Assembly: GCF_963924675.1 (NCBI RefSeq)
Contig: NC_089232.1
Span: 39,646,659 to 39,710,658, forward strand
Reading direction: 5' to 3'
DNA length: 64,000 nucleotides
From: Phocoena phocoena
Taxonomy: Eukaryota; Chordata; Mammalia; Artiodactyla; Phocoenidae
The position numbers and the translations under genes were made by a program. The notes below the pieces were generated by a model. The model was not told the origin of the DNA and searched no databases. It was given only the letters and a program-made list of their open reading frames with translations. Each line of letters opens with the position of its first letter. Position 1 is the stretch's first letter. Below are positions 21,910 through 33,215 of the stretch, piece by piece.

Positions 21910-24165
21910 CCAGTTTCCTTCTCTATTTTTCTTTAGCTACCAGACACAACTTTTAGACTTTGTTTCTTGCATTTCTTTCCCTGAGCTTGTTTTCTCAGAG
22001 TTCAGGTAAACCATCAGGGGCTGCTGGAGAACCATGGGATTTGGAAATGGGTATATAAGCTCTTGCCCTGGACAGCACCCTCTTCAGATGCCTGAGGCTT
22101 TTTAGGAATCCACTGCTGTGTCTTGTACCTCCAGAGGGTTCTTTTGCGAAGAAGCCTTTGTGGCTCTGCTGTGCTTAGATCTGCTGGTCAGCCCCGGGTA
22201 TGGAATTTCTTATGGAAACCCGTTGTTCTCCTTTCCCCTGGTCCGCCTCCTCCCTTTCCCCATTCCTGGAAAGAAGTTGGCTGGCCGATAGAGTGTTTTT
22301 CCTTGAAAGGAGAGTGGAGAGCCCTCTAATGGAAAAGTAAAATCATTCTTGGAATCCTCGTAACAACCAAACTGGCCAAAGCTGAGACCAAGTAAATTAT
22401 TTGGGGGTAATTTGCAAGGACCTGAATCAAAATAAATTGCTTTCTTGCCCTGGCCTCAGCTTGAATCTTTAGTCCAGAAGCCGGTGATTTTAGCAGTCTG
22501 ATAAGAAATGAGAGCCAGCATTTCTGTCTGAGCCGCCTTTGTTTTGAGGGTGTCTTTGAGGTTTTAGGGCTCACAGGTGAGCATCTTTTGTCAGCAACAG
22601 GTTCCTTATCATAGGAGGAGTGCCTTTGCCCTCAAATCTCAATAAAGATCTTAAATGACAGCATTTAGAGCATGAGTTTAACATCCCTCAAGTCAGACCT
22701 TAGTTTTCCATCTCCTTTATGATGCTAGCTTTGCTACACGTAGAACAGATTATCTGGAATCATAGGTGACTCAAGGGAGAGCTCATGGAAGAGTCTAGGC
22801 TGCCAGCCTGGAGGTCGAGCCCTGCCTTCGAAGAGATTCTCAGGGACATCCAAAAGCCTCTAGCCACTCCCACGGTCCCAGATATGTGAGCGTCAGCCTC
22901 CTCCTGAAGCTTCTCATAGCCACACCGCTCTTGGACCAGTTTGCCCAAGTGGGAGTTCCCGAGACCCATTTCTGTCCTTGCCCATCAATCTATCCTTCCC
23001 ATCCTGGAGGAAACGAAAGTCCTCTTCAGAAAGGGAAGAATCCAGCACAGTTCCACACTGGCTGTTCCATACCTTATCTCCACATTCCTTTAGAAATGTG
23101 TCTTGAGGTGTTTGTCTCCCAGAAACTGACAACCTCCTCGTTTTTGTAAATGTCATACTCAGTAACTGGGCTGCCTGTGGCCCCTTTCACCACTGCAGGG
23201 AGAGTGGCCTGGGCGGAATTCTGTGTCTCCAACAAGCTTTTCCTGGGCTCCTCTTTCACATCAAGCCTTCTGCGCCATGTTCTAGGGCAAGTGTGGCCGA
23301 GTTTGCGTTTCCTCCTATTCTCTCTTTCTTTCTTTCTTTTCTCCTATTCTTTATTTATATAATTTTTTGCACTTGTTTGGAGGAGGGGGTAGACAACCCT
23401 GGGGCAGTCAGCATGTTAGTTTGGCCCTTTGAGATGAATAACTACTTAGCTGTTGCTCAACTACTTTTGTTTGTGAAATAAAGGGCAGTAAGCACCATGA
23501 CATGAGAGAATTTCAGGTTTATTGTGATTTCTTTTTTGTGTCTGCATCTGTCCTGCTCCATTAGGGCATTACCTCGTAACTCCATAGGAACCAACACCGA
23601 AGACCATATGATTTTAAAGCTTTAAAAATCTGCGTGTGTAATAGGTCTTTTGTGAATTTTTTTTGTTCTTTTGCTTTAGAAACTGTAATAATAATCCATA
23701 GTAATTATCCCATAGTATGCTGTCCTTTGTTACAGGAGCACTGGATTAGAGTGAAAACGTGTCCTGTATACAGTTTCAACAGCTTGATTTTGCTTTTTCC
23801 TCCCCCTCCACCCCCCTTTTCTGTCTTGTGCTATTTGGAAGACAATTTCCACATTTCTGCCATATGTCTTAGAAAAGCTCGGGACTTAGAGGCAGTAGCA
23901 GAGTTAGGACAGCAAGCTTAGTTCAGGTGGGGAGGTGGCCCTGTGTAACAGACTATTATGCAGACAGTGAGCTGTTCAAACAGCTGCATTTGGGTGCTTC
24001 CCCCTTGCCCGCCCTCTCTTCTTGAGAGACTCTAAAACATCTGAAAATGCAAAAGCACTTCACCAGGTTTTAACTTTTCTGGCTTTGCACAGAAGCAGCT
24101 TCAAACCAGCATGAGCACAGCAGTCTTTGTATGTTTTGTACACATTTTTTCAGCTTTTCAAGAAG
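21910..24165. other. Unique non-coding stretch
   Basis: No recognised gene. There is a TTTCTTTC run at 23324-23340 and a C-rich patch at 23800-23818. Frames of 60-102 codons show no motif. Confidence 0.4.
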
Positions 24166-24168
24166 GAC

Positions 24169-24330
24169 AAGCCTTTTTTTTCGTTCTCTCTCTCTTCCTC
24201 CTCTTTCTTTTTTTCTTCCTTCCTTTCCTTCCTTCCCTTCCCTCCCTCCCTTCCTTCCTTCCATCCTTCCTTCCTCCCTTTCCTCCTTCCCTTCCTTCTT
24301 TCCTTTCTTCCTTCTCTTTTCCCTTGTTTT
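24169..24330. repeat. Polypyrimidine tract (CCTT)n
   Basis: Nearly pure C/T over about 160 bp, built of TTCC, TTCCC and CTTT units. The mirror-like purine/pyrimidine bias could form H-DNA. It explains overlapping plus frames rich in Phe, Leu, Ser and Pro and a minus frame rich in Lys, Glu, Gly and Arg. Confidence 0.95.
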
Positions 24331-24429
24331 GCATTCTGTTGAACTGGAAGAGCATTTAATCCTTGGCCTCCTGTCTGTTGAGATATTATGTTTTTTTAAT
24401 AGTGCTTGTTTATGACTAAGGTCAAAGAC

Positions 24430-24785
24430 AGTATTTCAGAACAAAAATTAGAGTTAGTTCATAATTGAGTACATATGTATGGAACTGTTTATTTTTATAG
24501 TTTGCTAATTTATTTTTAAACAGCTCAGTTATGCCAACATGTTTATAGCTCCGTTCATCACATGCCTTACCAGTCAGGGTGTTAAAAGGCACATGCTTTT
24601 CAATAGTTTGGATCCCAAGTTAAATTAGATAATGCCATCAGGTAGCAATTTAATTACATTAATTGAATGTTTAGGCGGAAAGGTAGTTTTGCAGAAGCTA
24701 TAATGAAATAACATTTGTAAGTACACATGTATAAATCTCAGCATTATAGGCATTATTTGAAGTGGCTGACAGGAAAATGGATACA
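24430..24785. promoter_or_regulatory. Candidate conserved non-coding element, AT-rich
   Basis: Repeat-free and AT-rich. Shows TTAATTACATTAATTGAATG (24650-24669), TAAATTAGATAATGCC and ATAATGAAATAACATTTG. The paired TTAATTA and TTAATTG cores suggest homeodomain binding. Conservation is not testable here. Confidence 0.35.
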
Positions 24786-24789
24786 TATC

Positions 24790-26365
24790 AGGCATTTAGA
24801 AGGAAACGTGAGGGGGCTCCCTCATCAGTGGTAGACGCTGCCTTCGCGGTTTAGGAGGCTGCTGGGCACGGCCATTTCCTCCGTGCGCCGCGTTTGTCCT
24901 TAGTCCTCTGAGCAGAGACGCACAGAGGCGCTTGGGTCATTTTGTATGTAAGCAAGCCAGGGCTTTCCTGGGAGGCAGCTGGCCAGCCTGGGCCAGCTCT
25001 CTGAGCCTGAAAAGGCGAGACACACTCTTGTGAGGTCTTTGTCACCTTGGACGGCCGAGGCTTGGCACTCTTAGATCTCTTTCCCTGGCACTACAAGCCA
25101 GCTCTGTCCAGAATCCGAGGAGGGCTGTCTCAGGGTTCCAAGGGATTTTACAGCCCAGGATGGAAGCCGCTGCCAGAGCCTTGGGGCATAAGATGTGGCA
25201 TGTTCGCCCACAGCTCTTGCCAGTGAAGGTGACTTTCTGTGCTGCAGAGGGACTTAAATGAGGGCCCAGAGCCCCAGCCCCTGGTCAGCTGCCCTCCGTC
25301 CATGGCCTTGGACAAAATGGGAGCGCCGGCATGTGGCTAATAAGTCAGGCTCTTTGGGCCCGTGATGTAGTGTGGTGGGTATCCAATGAGGGCTAGCAAA
25401 AAGGGGTTTTTAGGTGTGCCAACAACTGATCCTTTGCCTGTGAGTAGCTCACTGTCTTCTGACACCATCTGGTTTCACCCAGGCTGTGAAGCCCGGTGTG
25501 GTGGCCCATATCCTGGAACACCTTACGTGGGTTATTCACCAAATGTCCCACGCCTCCCGTGCAGCGACTGGTAGGTCTGCTGCGACTCCTGGGTGTTTGT
25601 TTCCTGGGTGCAAATTCTTCTGCCCGTTTTTGATTTGGGGATACTGACCCGCTCCCTCAGGTAAGATTGTTCCTGGCCGTATCTGTAACTGGCTCGTTCC
25701 CCTTAGGAGTCAGTCATGAATGACTTGGTCTGAAATTAAAGGCCCAGAGGGAGGATTACCATCCTCATCACAGAGCGAGCCGAGCCGCCTTGTGTCCCGC
25801 GTCCTGGGAGGTGGGACGGGCGGCTGGGGTTCCGATTTTACCGCAGTCTTGCCTTGGTGGCCTGAAGGTCTCTGTTCCTTGAGGGAGTGTTGAGGGACCT
25901 GGAAGGAAGGGTGGGAGGTGTGCCTTTGAGGGGAAGGAGGCCTGCTGGTTGGGACAAGAAGGGAAAGGAGGGTGGGTTTGGCCCCCAAGGGAAGGACAGG
26001 AAGGCTCTCCTTCTCGCTGTGGTTGCAGTGTTTGTTCAGCTGAAAGCAGCCCCACTCGGTTGACTACCTGGTGAGTGATTTTCCCCAAGCTGACAGCTGC
26101 TCCAACACATTTCACCTACAAGTCCTGACAAAGCGGGCTGTTCTTTTGGGGCTGTTGTTGCTGCAGCAGGCGTTTGGAAGAATCTGGAAGAAAGGGGCTG
26201 CAAAGGACGACCTTGAAGCAATCTCCCCGTCTCTGTGCCTTCCCTCTTGCCAACCCTCTAGCTCTTTGGGTTTATGAGAAATTGGGCCCCTCCCTTTCAA
26301 ACATCCATTGTGCTCTCAATAAGGGGACTGGAAATAAAATCATGGTGTGTGTTTATGGTTCTGGA
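24790..26365. other. GC-richer unique stretch
   Basis: Mixed GC-richer sequence with scattered CpG (24840-24900, 25785-25850). Frames up to 115 codons overlap on both strands (25710-26221). No recognisable protein or repeat. Confidence 0.4.
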
Positions 26366-26369
26366 AGAA

Positions 26370-26535
26370 TCCTTGGAATGAGCATCGTCATGTTTGAGCC
26401 TCCCCTCGCGAATAACCTTGTGAAGAGCCAGGGGAGGGGGTATCTGAAACCCAGAGTGCTAAAGGGCGCGTCTGGTCTCACACAGCTTCAGGGGTAAACT
26501 TCGGATTTGCACCCAGGCCTCCGCAGTCCTGGCCC
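26370..26535 (-). repeat. Possible MIR fragment, antisense
   Basis: TGAGCCTCCCCTCGCGAATA, then TCTCACACAGCTTCAGGGG and ATTTGCACCCAGGCCTCCG, roughly in antisense MIR order. Very diverged. Confidence 0.35.
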
Positions 26536-26890
26536 TCCTCCCATCCACAGCCCGCCCACAGGGCAAACAGCGGGGCTTGGGAGGCGCTGGGGCAGGGAAG
26601 CTGTGTGCCATTGCTCACTGGTAGGGGAAGCAGGTGATAGGGATTAGTTTGATCTTTGAGAGTTTGCAGGGACCAAAATGTGCCAGACATTCAGCTTTTG
26701 TATATAATTTCAGGAATTTATTGCCATAGTCCCAAAGCACCAGGGGCAGTGTTAACTTGGAGGAGCTTCTCAGTAAATACCTCAGGTACGTTTCCCAGGG
26801 AGCAGCAGTACCTGTTTCTTGCGTTTATCCCTCAAAGCTGAGTGAAGGCTTTGAGGAGGAGGGCTTGGGGCAGACAGGCACGGAGAACTC

Positions 26891-27098
26891 TTTTTTTTTT
26901 TTTTTTGCGGTACGTGGGCCTCTCACTGTTGTGGCCTCTCCCGTTGCGGAGCAACAGGCTCCGGACGCGCAGGCTCAGCGGCCATGGCTCACGGGCCCAG
27001 CCGCTCCGCGGCATGTGGGATCCTCCCAGACCGGGGCATGAACCCGCGTCCCCTGCATCGGCAGGCGGGCTGTCAACCACTGCGCCACCAGGGAAGCC
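26891..27098 (-). mobile_element. CHR-type SINE, copy 3
   Basis: Minus orientation. T16 at 26891-26906, then GCGGTACGTGGG, ending CCACCAGGGAAGCC. One extra A occurs in GAGCAACAGGCTCC. The B-box region reads GGGCATGAACC (CpG decayed). Flanks share only a short imperfect match around ACTCTT (26886-26892 and 27103-27108), so the target duplication is not certain. Confidence 0.93.
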
Positions 27099-27099
27099 A

Positions 27100-27685
27100 A
27101 GCACTCTTGACTTTCTGTTTGCCTTTTGCTTTAGACTTTATTCTTTTCCTAGGTTCCAGGATGCTGAGCTCCCATTTCAAGAAGAAAATTAGTGTAAAAC
27201 TCAGGTAGTCAGAGGGTGACTTCTTTGTTATATTCTACATTCCCCTCTGGGAGAGTGGGCTGGCAGGGTGAAGGGTTCAGGCGTGTATAACATGCTGGCA
27301 TTCAGGTTGGTGGCCTCCTTTGCCTTTGCAGTAGCTGGCTGGGCTGGGTGAGCCCCGAGGAGGCTTAGAAAGGGAAGGGTAGACCCAGCAGGGCTGGGGA
27401 GGATTGCGCAGCTTCATCATCGCTCCTGCACGCGTGCCAGCCGGCGACTGTGCCTGCATGGCTGGGGACACCACCATGCAGTGTGAGCCCCAGGCGCTGG
27501 GTCTCTTTGTGCGAAGGCCCCCCTTCTGTTTTGTTGGGGGGGAGTCCTGCCAGGCAAGTGCGAGTCAAAAATGAGACCAGGGCCCTGTGGCAGAGAGGTG
27601 GTGAAGGCTCAGTGATGCTTTCAGAGTTGTCAGACTGTGCCACCCAAAGCTGCGAACGCTTCCAGCAGGCAGTGAGAAATGCGAG
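27100..27685. other. Unique non-coding stretch
   Basis: No recognised gene or repeat. GC-richer with a few CpG at 27415-27450. A plus frame (27450-27866) runs on into the adjoining pyrimidine tract and is not credible as a gene. Confidence 0.4.
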
Positions 27686-27686
27686 G

Positions 27687-27870
27687 TTTTGGTCTGGTTG
27701 GGCCTTGAGGCTCAGTGTCTTTCACTTCCTTCCTCCCTCCCTCCTCTCCTTCCCCTCCCTCCCTCCCTTCCTTCCTTCCTTCCTTCCTTTTTTAGTTTGG
27801 TTGAGCCTTGACACTCAGCGTCTTTCATTCCCTCTCTCCTTTCCTTCCTTTTTTCTTTCCTTTTAAAAAA
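27687..27870. repeat. Imperfect direct duplication around a CCTT tract
   Basis: A ~43 bp unit reading GGTTGGGCCTTGAGGCTCAG TGTCTTTCA recurs as GGTTGAGCCTTGACACTCAG CGTCTTTCA (27687-27729 and 27789-27832). Each copy is followed by a C/T-rich tract. The arrangement suggests one unit plus tract was duplicated in tandem. Confidence 0.85.
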
Positions 27871-27874
27871 AAAA

Positions 27875-28900
27875 TCAATAAAACAGTCGATCAATTTTCA
27901 GAAGGTTTACAGGAATGCAAATTATTGTTTAATTTTTTTAAAGTTTACAAAAAGAATTAAACTCTGATAAATCAAAGAGCCAGAATACCATCCCCCTCAA
28001 TGGGCATTGGATTTATATCTTGTCTCCCAAATCTTTGGGTTGGGTTAATTTAGCCCTCCCAAAATGTCACATTTTCCTGGCAGGGCCATCTGGGTATTTG
28101 ATGAAGGCTTTCCAGTGCTGGGTAGGAACTGCTGGGTGTGGAAACCACCAACTGTGAACCGTGAGACAGTCACTGGTGTTGGAGTTTGGACAGCGCTCAG
28201 GCCTGAGCACCACAGATTCCTTCCTGGCCTTGGGTAGCGCATGGCGAGTCTGGCTGGTAGGTGGGAGGCTCGCACCCCATCCTGGGGATAGTGGAGGAGC
28301 CGGTAGAGAGGAAATCGTGTTGTCGTGCAAAGGAAGCAAGAGTCAGCTGTCTCACAGGGAGAAGTCTGTGTCCTGGAACGCCTGGCTGGTTGGCAGTGGG
28401 TGGCGTGGGTGAGGGTTTTAATAAGAAGTCGAAGTCCCTGGAGAAGTGAGGTTCCTTTGCAGCCTCCCCCTTTTCTGTCTTGGGTCTCCTGGTTGGACCT
28501 CAGTCTGCCCTTGCACCTGCTTGGAGACTGCTGGGGCTTCAGAATGGAGCCAACATGATCAGGGGTTGTGGGCCCCCCCTCCTGCGACGGGGGGTGACCT
28601 GGTTTGTAGGAGGTGGCCTCCTCCCCTACTCCCACCCCTAAGGCAGATGCAGTGAGTGGAGCTCGGTCTGCTCCCTTCCCCACAGATACCTTCCTGACTG
28701 GCTTTGATCCTTATTTAAACACATTCCCTGCGTATTAAGATGACAGACACACTGGTTTTGCTCCAGGTGAGTAGCCATGCACCCTGGATGGGCCCCGGGC
28801 CCCAGCGCAGGTAAGTGTTTAGAAGGGAGTGAACGACAAGCCTCACTGTTTCTTCTGGGAGCCCCGGATGGGCCAGTGTCCTCTCAGTCTCGCTCACCCC
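27875..28900. other. Unique stretch holding the longest open frame
   Basis: AT-rich at 27880-28060, then GC-richer. The longest open frame of the window is on the minus strand at 28045-28683 (212 codons). It is rich in Pro, Ser, Thr and Arg and has no domain or motif that I recognise. I see no splice, start or poly-A support, so it is treated as chance. Confidence 0.4.
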
Positions 28901-28904
28901 TTCC

Positions 28905-29030
28905 CCTGTCTCATTTTACCCATGAGACACTTGGATCTCTTAGAGATGAAGTGCCCCCTCCTGGTCGCATAGCCTCTCAGTGACAGGACTTACGTCTTTC
29001 AGGTACCAGCTAAGTGCTTTTTTCTGCTCT
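28905..29030 (-). repeat. Probable MIR fragment, antisense
   Basis: TCTCATTTTACCCATGAGAC, GATGAAGTGCCCCCTCCTGG, TCGCATAGCCTCTCAGTGAC AGG, in antisense MIR order (cattttacagatgagga, gtaacttgcccaaggtc, acagct). Confidence 0.55.
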
Positions 29031-29199
29031 ACTATATATTACCATGATCAGAGCCAAATTGGTTTTCTTTGATTGGTATCATTTAAAGGCATATTTTATT
29101 ATCAGAAAGCATGGGATTGGGTGTGAATGATACTTTCTGACGTAGGAGGGAGATGAAGGGAGGAAACCGACTGGGGACAATTCTAGGGCAATACCTGAG

Positions 29200-29610
29200 A
29201 GCCAGGAGTTGTGATCACGGCAGAGCATAAACATGTGCTAGCAAGGACCCACTGTGCTACCCTTCTGAATTCCACGAAGAAGTCATTCTGTCTATGTAAT
29301 TTTATTAGGCCAAGACTTTTTCCGATGGTTTATTTTTCCGTTTGCTCACAGCCCATAGAAGTGAGCCAGGGAGGGAAGCCAACATGCTTGCACTATTTAC
29401 CTACTCTCTGACTTTGGAACTTAGCAAATCTGCTGTGTGTGGCTTTGTTTCGCCGACTTTTGCAAATCAAGACCATAAACTGTAAGCACATCAGCTCACT
29501 TCGAGGGACCTGATAGCTGATTGTTGCTTTGATAAGTGTCTGTACAAATATTTATATGTTTCTGATAGTCTTAAGTTGCGGGGTTGCAACATGCAAAGCT
29601 GTCAGGTTTC
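29200..29610. promoter_or_regulatory. Candidate conserved non-coding element
   Basis: Repeat-free sequence with AT-rich words TGTAATTTTATTAGGCC, GCAAATCAAGACCATAAAC and TTTGATAAGTGTCTG. No open frame of note. Called on texture only. Confidence 0.25.
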
Positions 29611-30069
29611 CAGGACTTCTGGTGGTTAAAGCTTCTCCATGGAGTGACGCTTATTTTCAATCTGGCTTTTCCTCCCTGAAACCTTGTTAGCCTGCGATTT
29701 CACCTAATGCAGCACAAGTTGTGGAAAAAGAAACAGAATATTACCCCATTCCATCATTCACTAGTAAAATAACTAGAAGAAGAGGCCATTCTGGAATGCA
29801 GAGAGGCTGGTATAACTTCTCAGAATGTGTTTTCCTGATCCCCCTTCTTAAATTTTCATGTGAGACGAGCACATTGCTGTAATTAAGGAAGCAGTGTGGT
29901 CTTTTGGAAAGGCCTTTATCTCTTGCCACTCAGGTGGGCACCTAAAGAGAACCTACAGGAACCATTTGGAAGTGACTAATCCTATTACAAAGGTGTCCTT
30001 CATTTCCCTGAAGGACCCACGGCTTCCTGGGACTCTTACATGTCTATTTACAGATCATTAAGGATTAGA

Positions 30070-30168
30070 GCTGCTAGACTGTGAGCTCCTTGAAGCCAAG
30101 GAATGAGGTTCATTTCATTTAATTCTCCCCACCATTAACAATACATGTTTAGAACAAATGAATGAAAT
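30070..30168 (+). repeat. L2 3' end fragment, sense
   Basis: CTAGACTGTGAGCTCCTTGA, then AAGCCAAGGAATGAGGTTC, ending AGAACAAATGAATGAA. Matches the terminal region of L2 (ctagactgtgagctccttgagggcaggg … tgttgaatgaatga). Confidence 0.75.
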
Positions 30169-30429
30169 TGGGTGCCATTACATATCAAGTGGAATGAAGG
30201 TAGTATTTCTGGAATGAGAATGTAAATAAGTGCAAAATTGGATATTCACTGACTCCTTTCCGGAAACAGCTCTCGTTTGGGAGAGGCTCCTGAGGTGGCC
30301 AGAGACCTCCGTTGTTGATTGGGACAAGCAGTTAAGGCTTTTCCTATATTACAGATGAGGACTTGAAGACCCAGCAGTGCTTGTGAGCCCTCAGGGCAAG
30401 GTTACTGAGTCCTAGCAGGTCTTGAGTTC

Positions 30430-30655
30430 CTGCTCTGGGCTGAGTGTTTCACAGACACTATTCTAATCCGTTTCCACAGCAACCCCAGGAGGCTGGCAAT
30501 ACAATACTATCATGTGCATTTTCCTGGTGAAAAAAAAAATGAGGCTCAGAGAGGTTAAAGAGCTGCACTGGGTCACACAGCCAGGAAGTGGTGGTAGATG
30601 AAGATGCCAGGATTTAATTTGGGAGCTTGAGTGCCCACTCTGCTGACCCACCAGG
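30430..30655 (-). repeat. MIR SINE, antisense, near full length
   Basis: Antisense order: TGGGCTGAGTGTTTCACAGA, TTTCCACAGCAACCCCAGGA, AATGAGGCTCAGAGAGGTTA, GGTCACACAGCCAGGAAGTG, GATGCCAGGATTTAATTTGG. A long, clear MIR. An A-run at 30530-30539 replaces part of the GGGGATAATA region. Confidence 0.85.
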
Positions 30656-31264
30656 CCTTGAGCTCACATACCCCACTCTGAGCTCTGGGTTTGCAGTTCC
30701 AGACCTGCCAGCCTTGTACCTGGCCTGCTGGCAGGTGCCATCTCTAGAAGGTAGCAGCCTCCAGTCTGGCTCTGGACTTGGTCCCTAGGGGTTGGGAGGA
30801 GTGAAGCGCCCTTAGTACACTTAGTCCTTTCCACTCTTTCCCCGTCTTTCACAGGGCCTCACTTTCCTTCCCTACTAGAGACGCTGTCTGCCCGCTCCGT
30901 TGTGCATTCCTGCCAGGGGTTATTGCTCTGGCCAGGCCGCGGCTGCTCTCCATCCTGTGCTCTGTCAGCCTGCAGGGTGTCCTTTGGGGGTGGAGAAGTC
31001 AGAGGTGGCTCAGCCTGAGGGGACTAGTCCCAGGGAAGCCCACCTGTCCCCTCTCTCCTTCCCACCTCTCTGGACTGGGGGAGTTACACTCTTAGGATCG
31101 CCTCTCTAAACGCAGCCCCTCTGCTGCCCCAGGTGCTACCCTCAGACCTTTTCAGGCCTCTGGGTTTCCTATCCCGGTCAGAGAAGCAGGACTGTGAGAG
31201 TCCCAACCCTTAGTGCCCTGGGCAGAGCCCTGACATGCAATCGCTCTGGCAAGCAGCCTTTGGC

Positions 31265-31470
31265 AGACCTGGGCAGAGGACGCAAAGGAGGAGAAGGAGA
31301 AAGGAGAGCTGCAGCAGACCCGGCGAGAGACAGAAGCCAGCTCTCGAGCCAGCCGCCGGCCGGGCAGTGCAGTGGGCGCCCCGGAGGGAGGGGCTGGCCC
31401 GCTGGGGAGGAGTCAGGTTGGCGCCTGCTCCCTCCAGAGTCTGAGTCCTGCTGGGGGCCGGTCAGCTGCT
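31265..31470. promoter_or_regulatory. Small CpG-dense, GC-rich patch
   Basis: GC-rich with roughly a dozen CpG in about 200 bp (CCCGGCGAGAG, CAGCCGCCGGCCGGGC, GGGCGCCCCGGAGG), against a CpG-poor background. It could be an unmethylated regulatory patch or an alternative first exon. No TATA box, start codon context or splice donor singles it out. Confidence 0.3.
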
Positions 31471-31784
31471 GGACTGGGTGTGGGGCAGTGGGTCTTGAAG
31501 GTTATGGGCTGGGAGGGGAAGAAGGAGAACTGAGCTGGCAGAGCACCAGACAGCGTTGGCCTCTGCCCCCTTCCCCACTGTACACTGTGGCCCACGTGTT
31601 GTCCCCTAGAGCTGTTTCACAGTAGCCTCTCCCCTCGAGGCTGAGCGGTTTTCTTCACTATAGTCTGCACTTTGGTCCTGGGGGTCTCGTGGTCCCTGGG
31701 CTGGTGGGTAGGGGCAGGGCAGTTGGCAAACATTGTCTTGAGAAGGCAGCCCTTTGAAAGGCGGTAAAGCCAGCTATGTCTAAG

Positions 31785-31900
31785 TTCCTTCAGCCGTTGG
31801 CTGGGTGGCCTGAAACGAGTTGACCCACCCCATTGAGCCTCAGCCTCCTCACCTGTAAAATGGAGCTAATTACCTTTCCTGTCCACTGGGAAGAAATGTT
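31785..31900 (+). repeat. MIR fragment, sense
   Basis: GGGTGGCCTGAAACGAGTTG, then TTGAGCCTCAGCCTCCTCAC CTGTAAAATGGAGC and TAATTACC. Follows sense MIR order (ctcagtttcctcatctgtaaaatgggg). Confidence 0.7.
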
Positions 31901-31904
31901 CCAT

Positions 31905-32775
31905 TCAACTCTCATTCACTCAGAGGTGTTACGGAATGTACGTCTTCTCCCAGAGGTATTGCTCCGGAAGCATAAGGCATGGTGGTCTTTTGGCTTGAGC
32001 CTCAGCACTGTGGGCTGAAAGTGTGGCAGGGGAAGAGGTGTGCCTGGGCCCCGGTGGCCTACTGAAGGGCACTGTCTGCTGACCTTGCCCAGCACGTGTG
32101 GCTGGCCCGAGCTCCCCCCGGCCTCCCCAGCCTCTGTGGCCAGACATTGTCCTCCAGCTTGGCTTGGGCCCAAAGATGGGAAAAGGTGACGGCAGCCCTA
32201 GGAACCTGAGATCCAGGGGATGTGTCCTGGGGTCATCTCCCAGATGGGTTGCCACCGTGGTGTCCTTCCCTTTCAATGCCCGTGCGCAGAGAGAGTCAGA
32301 GGAAGGGAAAATGGGGAGGAGCCGCTGCCCCTGCGTTACACTCCTCACCCTACTTGCTTCCTGTTCTGTTAGAGAAATGTGGTTTCTCCATGAGTTGGAC
32401 AATCATCTAAGGCTGATCAAGGCTTATGGGTGATTCACATATGAGTATAAGGTCCCTATGTCTTAGTACACAAATCCAAGAGGTTTCCCTTAGCAACAAA
32501 GTCTCCAGGCTCCTCGGAGAACCAGCAGCCTGGCAAACGATGGGGGTGAGTCCAGGCTGACCTTGGACCTACAGGTGACCTCGGTAACGCTGCTGGCTTC
32601 TGGTCTCCTTTTCCCTCTTCCCCCATCCCTCATCAGCCTGCTTCCCTCTTTCCTGATTGTACGTGTTGGTGAGTAGATGGGTGGATCAGATCACCCCTGC
32701 TCACATCTCTCCAGCACACTAAACCTGTTAGCCATTAACATTTTTAAGACAAACCCAAGTGCCAGAGGTGGCCGT
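31905..32775. other. Unique non-coding stretch
   Basis: No recognised gene or repeat. The minus frame at 31929-32402 (157 codons) and overlapping plus frames show no motif. AT-richer at 32420-32470. Confidence 0.4.
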
Positions 32776-32776
32776 G

Positions 32777-33215
32777 TTAGGAATGTCCCAGACCACTTCT
32801 AGGAAGGAAAGTGGGCATGGGGCAGCCCAGTGCTTCGTGGTGCCTTCCTGGTACCAGCACGATGCAATGCTTGCAGGCTGTCACCTCCCCACCTCCTAAG
32901 TGCACGCCCTGCAACCTTGCAAGGACCCCTGCGTCCAGCGCAGCCTGGGTGTACATCTTGCGTGCTTGGTCGGCACTGATAGGGGTCACCAGTGGGGAGG
33001 GGTTCTCCTTGGTGCACACTACTGCGTGTCCCGTGAGCTGTCTTGGAGGCTGTGCCCAGCCAGCAGTGTCCAGGGCCTCTTCTTCCAGGGCCCTGCTGGT
33101 TATCACCATGGGCATTATCTCCACTCACCACCTCTGTGCCCAGGGCTGTGGTGTCCCCTTGAAGAACCACACACCCATCTACGCAGAGTCCCTTCTGGCT
33201 TAGAGTCTGACCCAA
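32777..33215 (-). other. Opposed overlapping open frames, possible pseudogene
   Basis: Two minus frames (32777-33124, 115 codons; 32799-33215, 138 codons) and one plus frame (32811-33203, 130 codons) stay open over the same GC-richer stretch. The 115-codon frame has a soluble-protein-like composition in its middle (SADQARKMYTQAALDAGV), but I do not recognise the family. A decayed processed pseudogene is possible; chance openness in GC-rich DNA is equally likely. No poly-A tail or target duplication is visible. Confidence 0.2.

Noticed and set aside
24111..24415. Several overlapping plus frames rich in Phe, Leu, Ser and Pro
   Set aside because: Product of the pyrimidine tract; no stop codons arise from pure C/T sequence.
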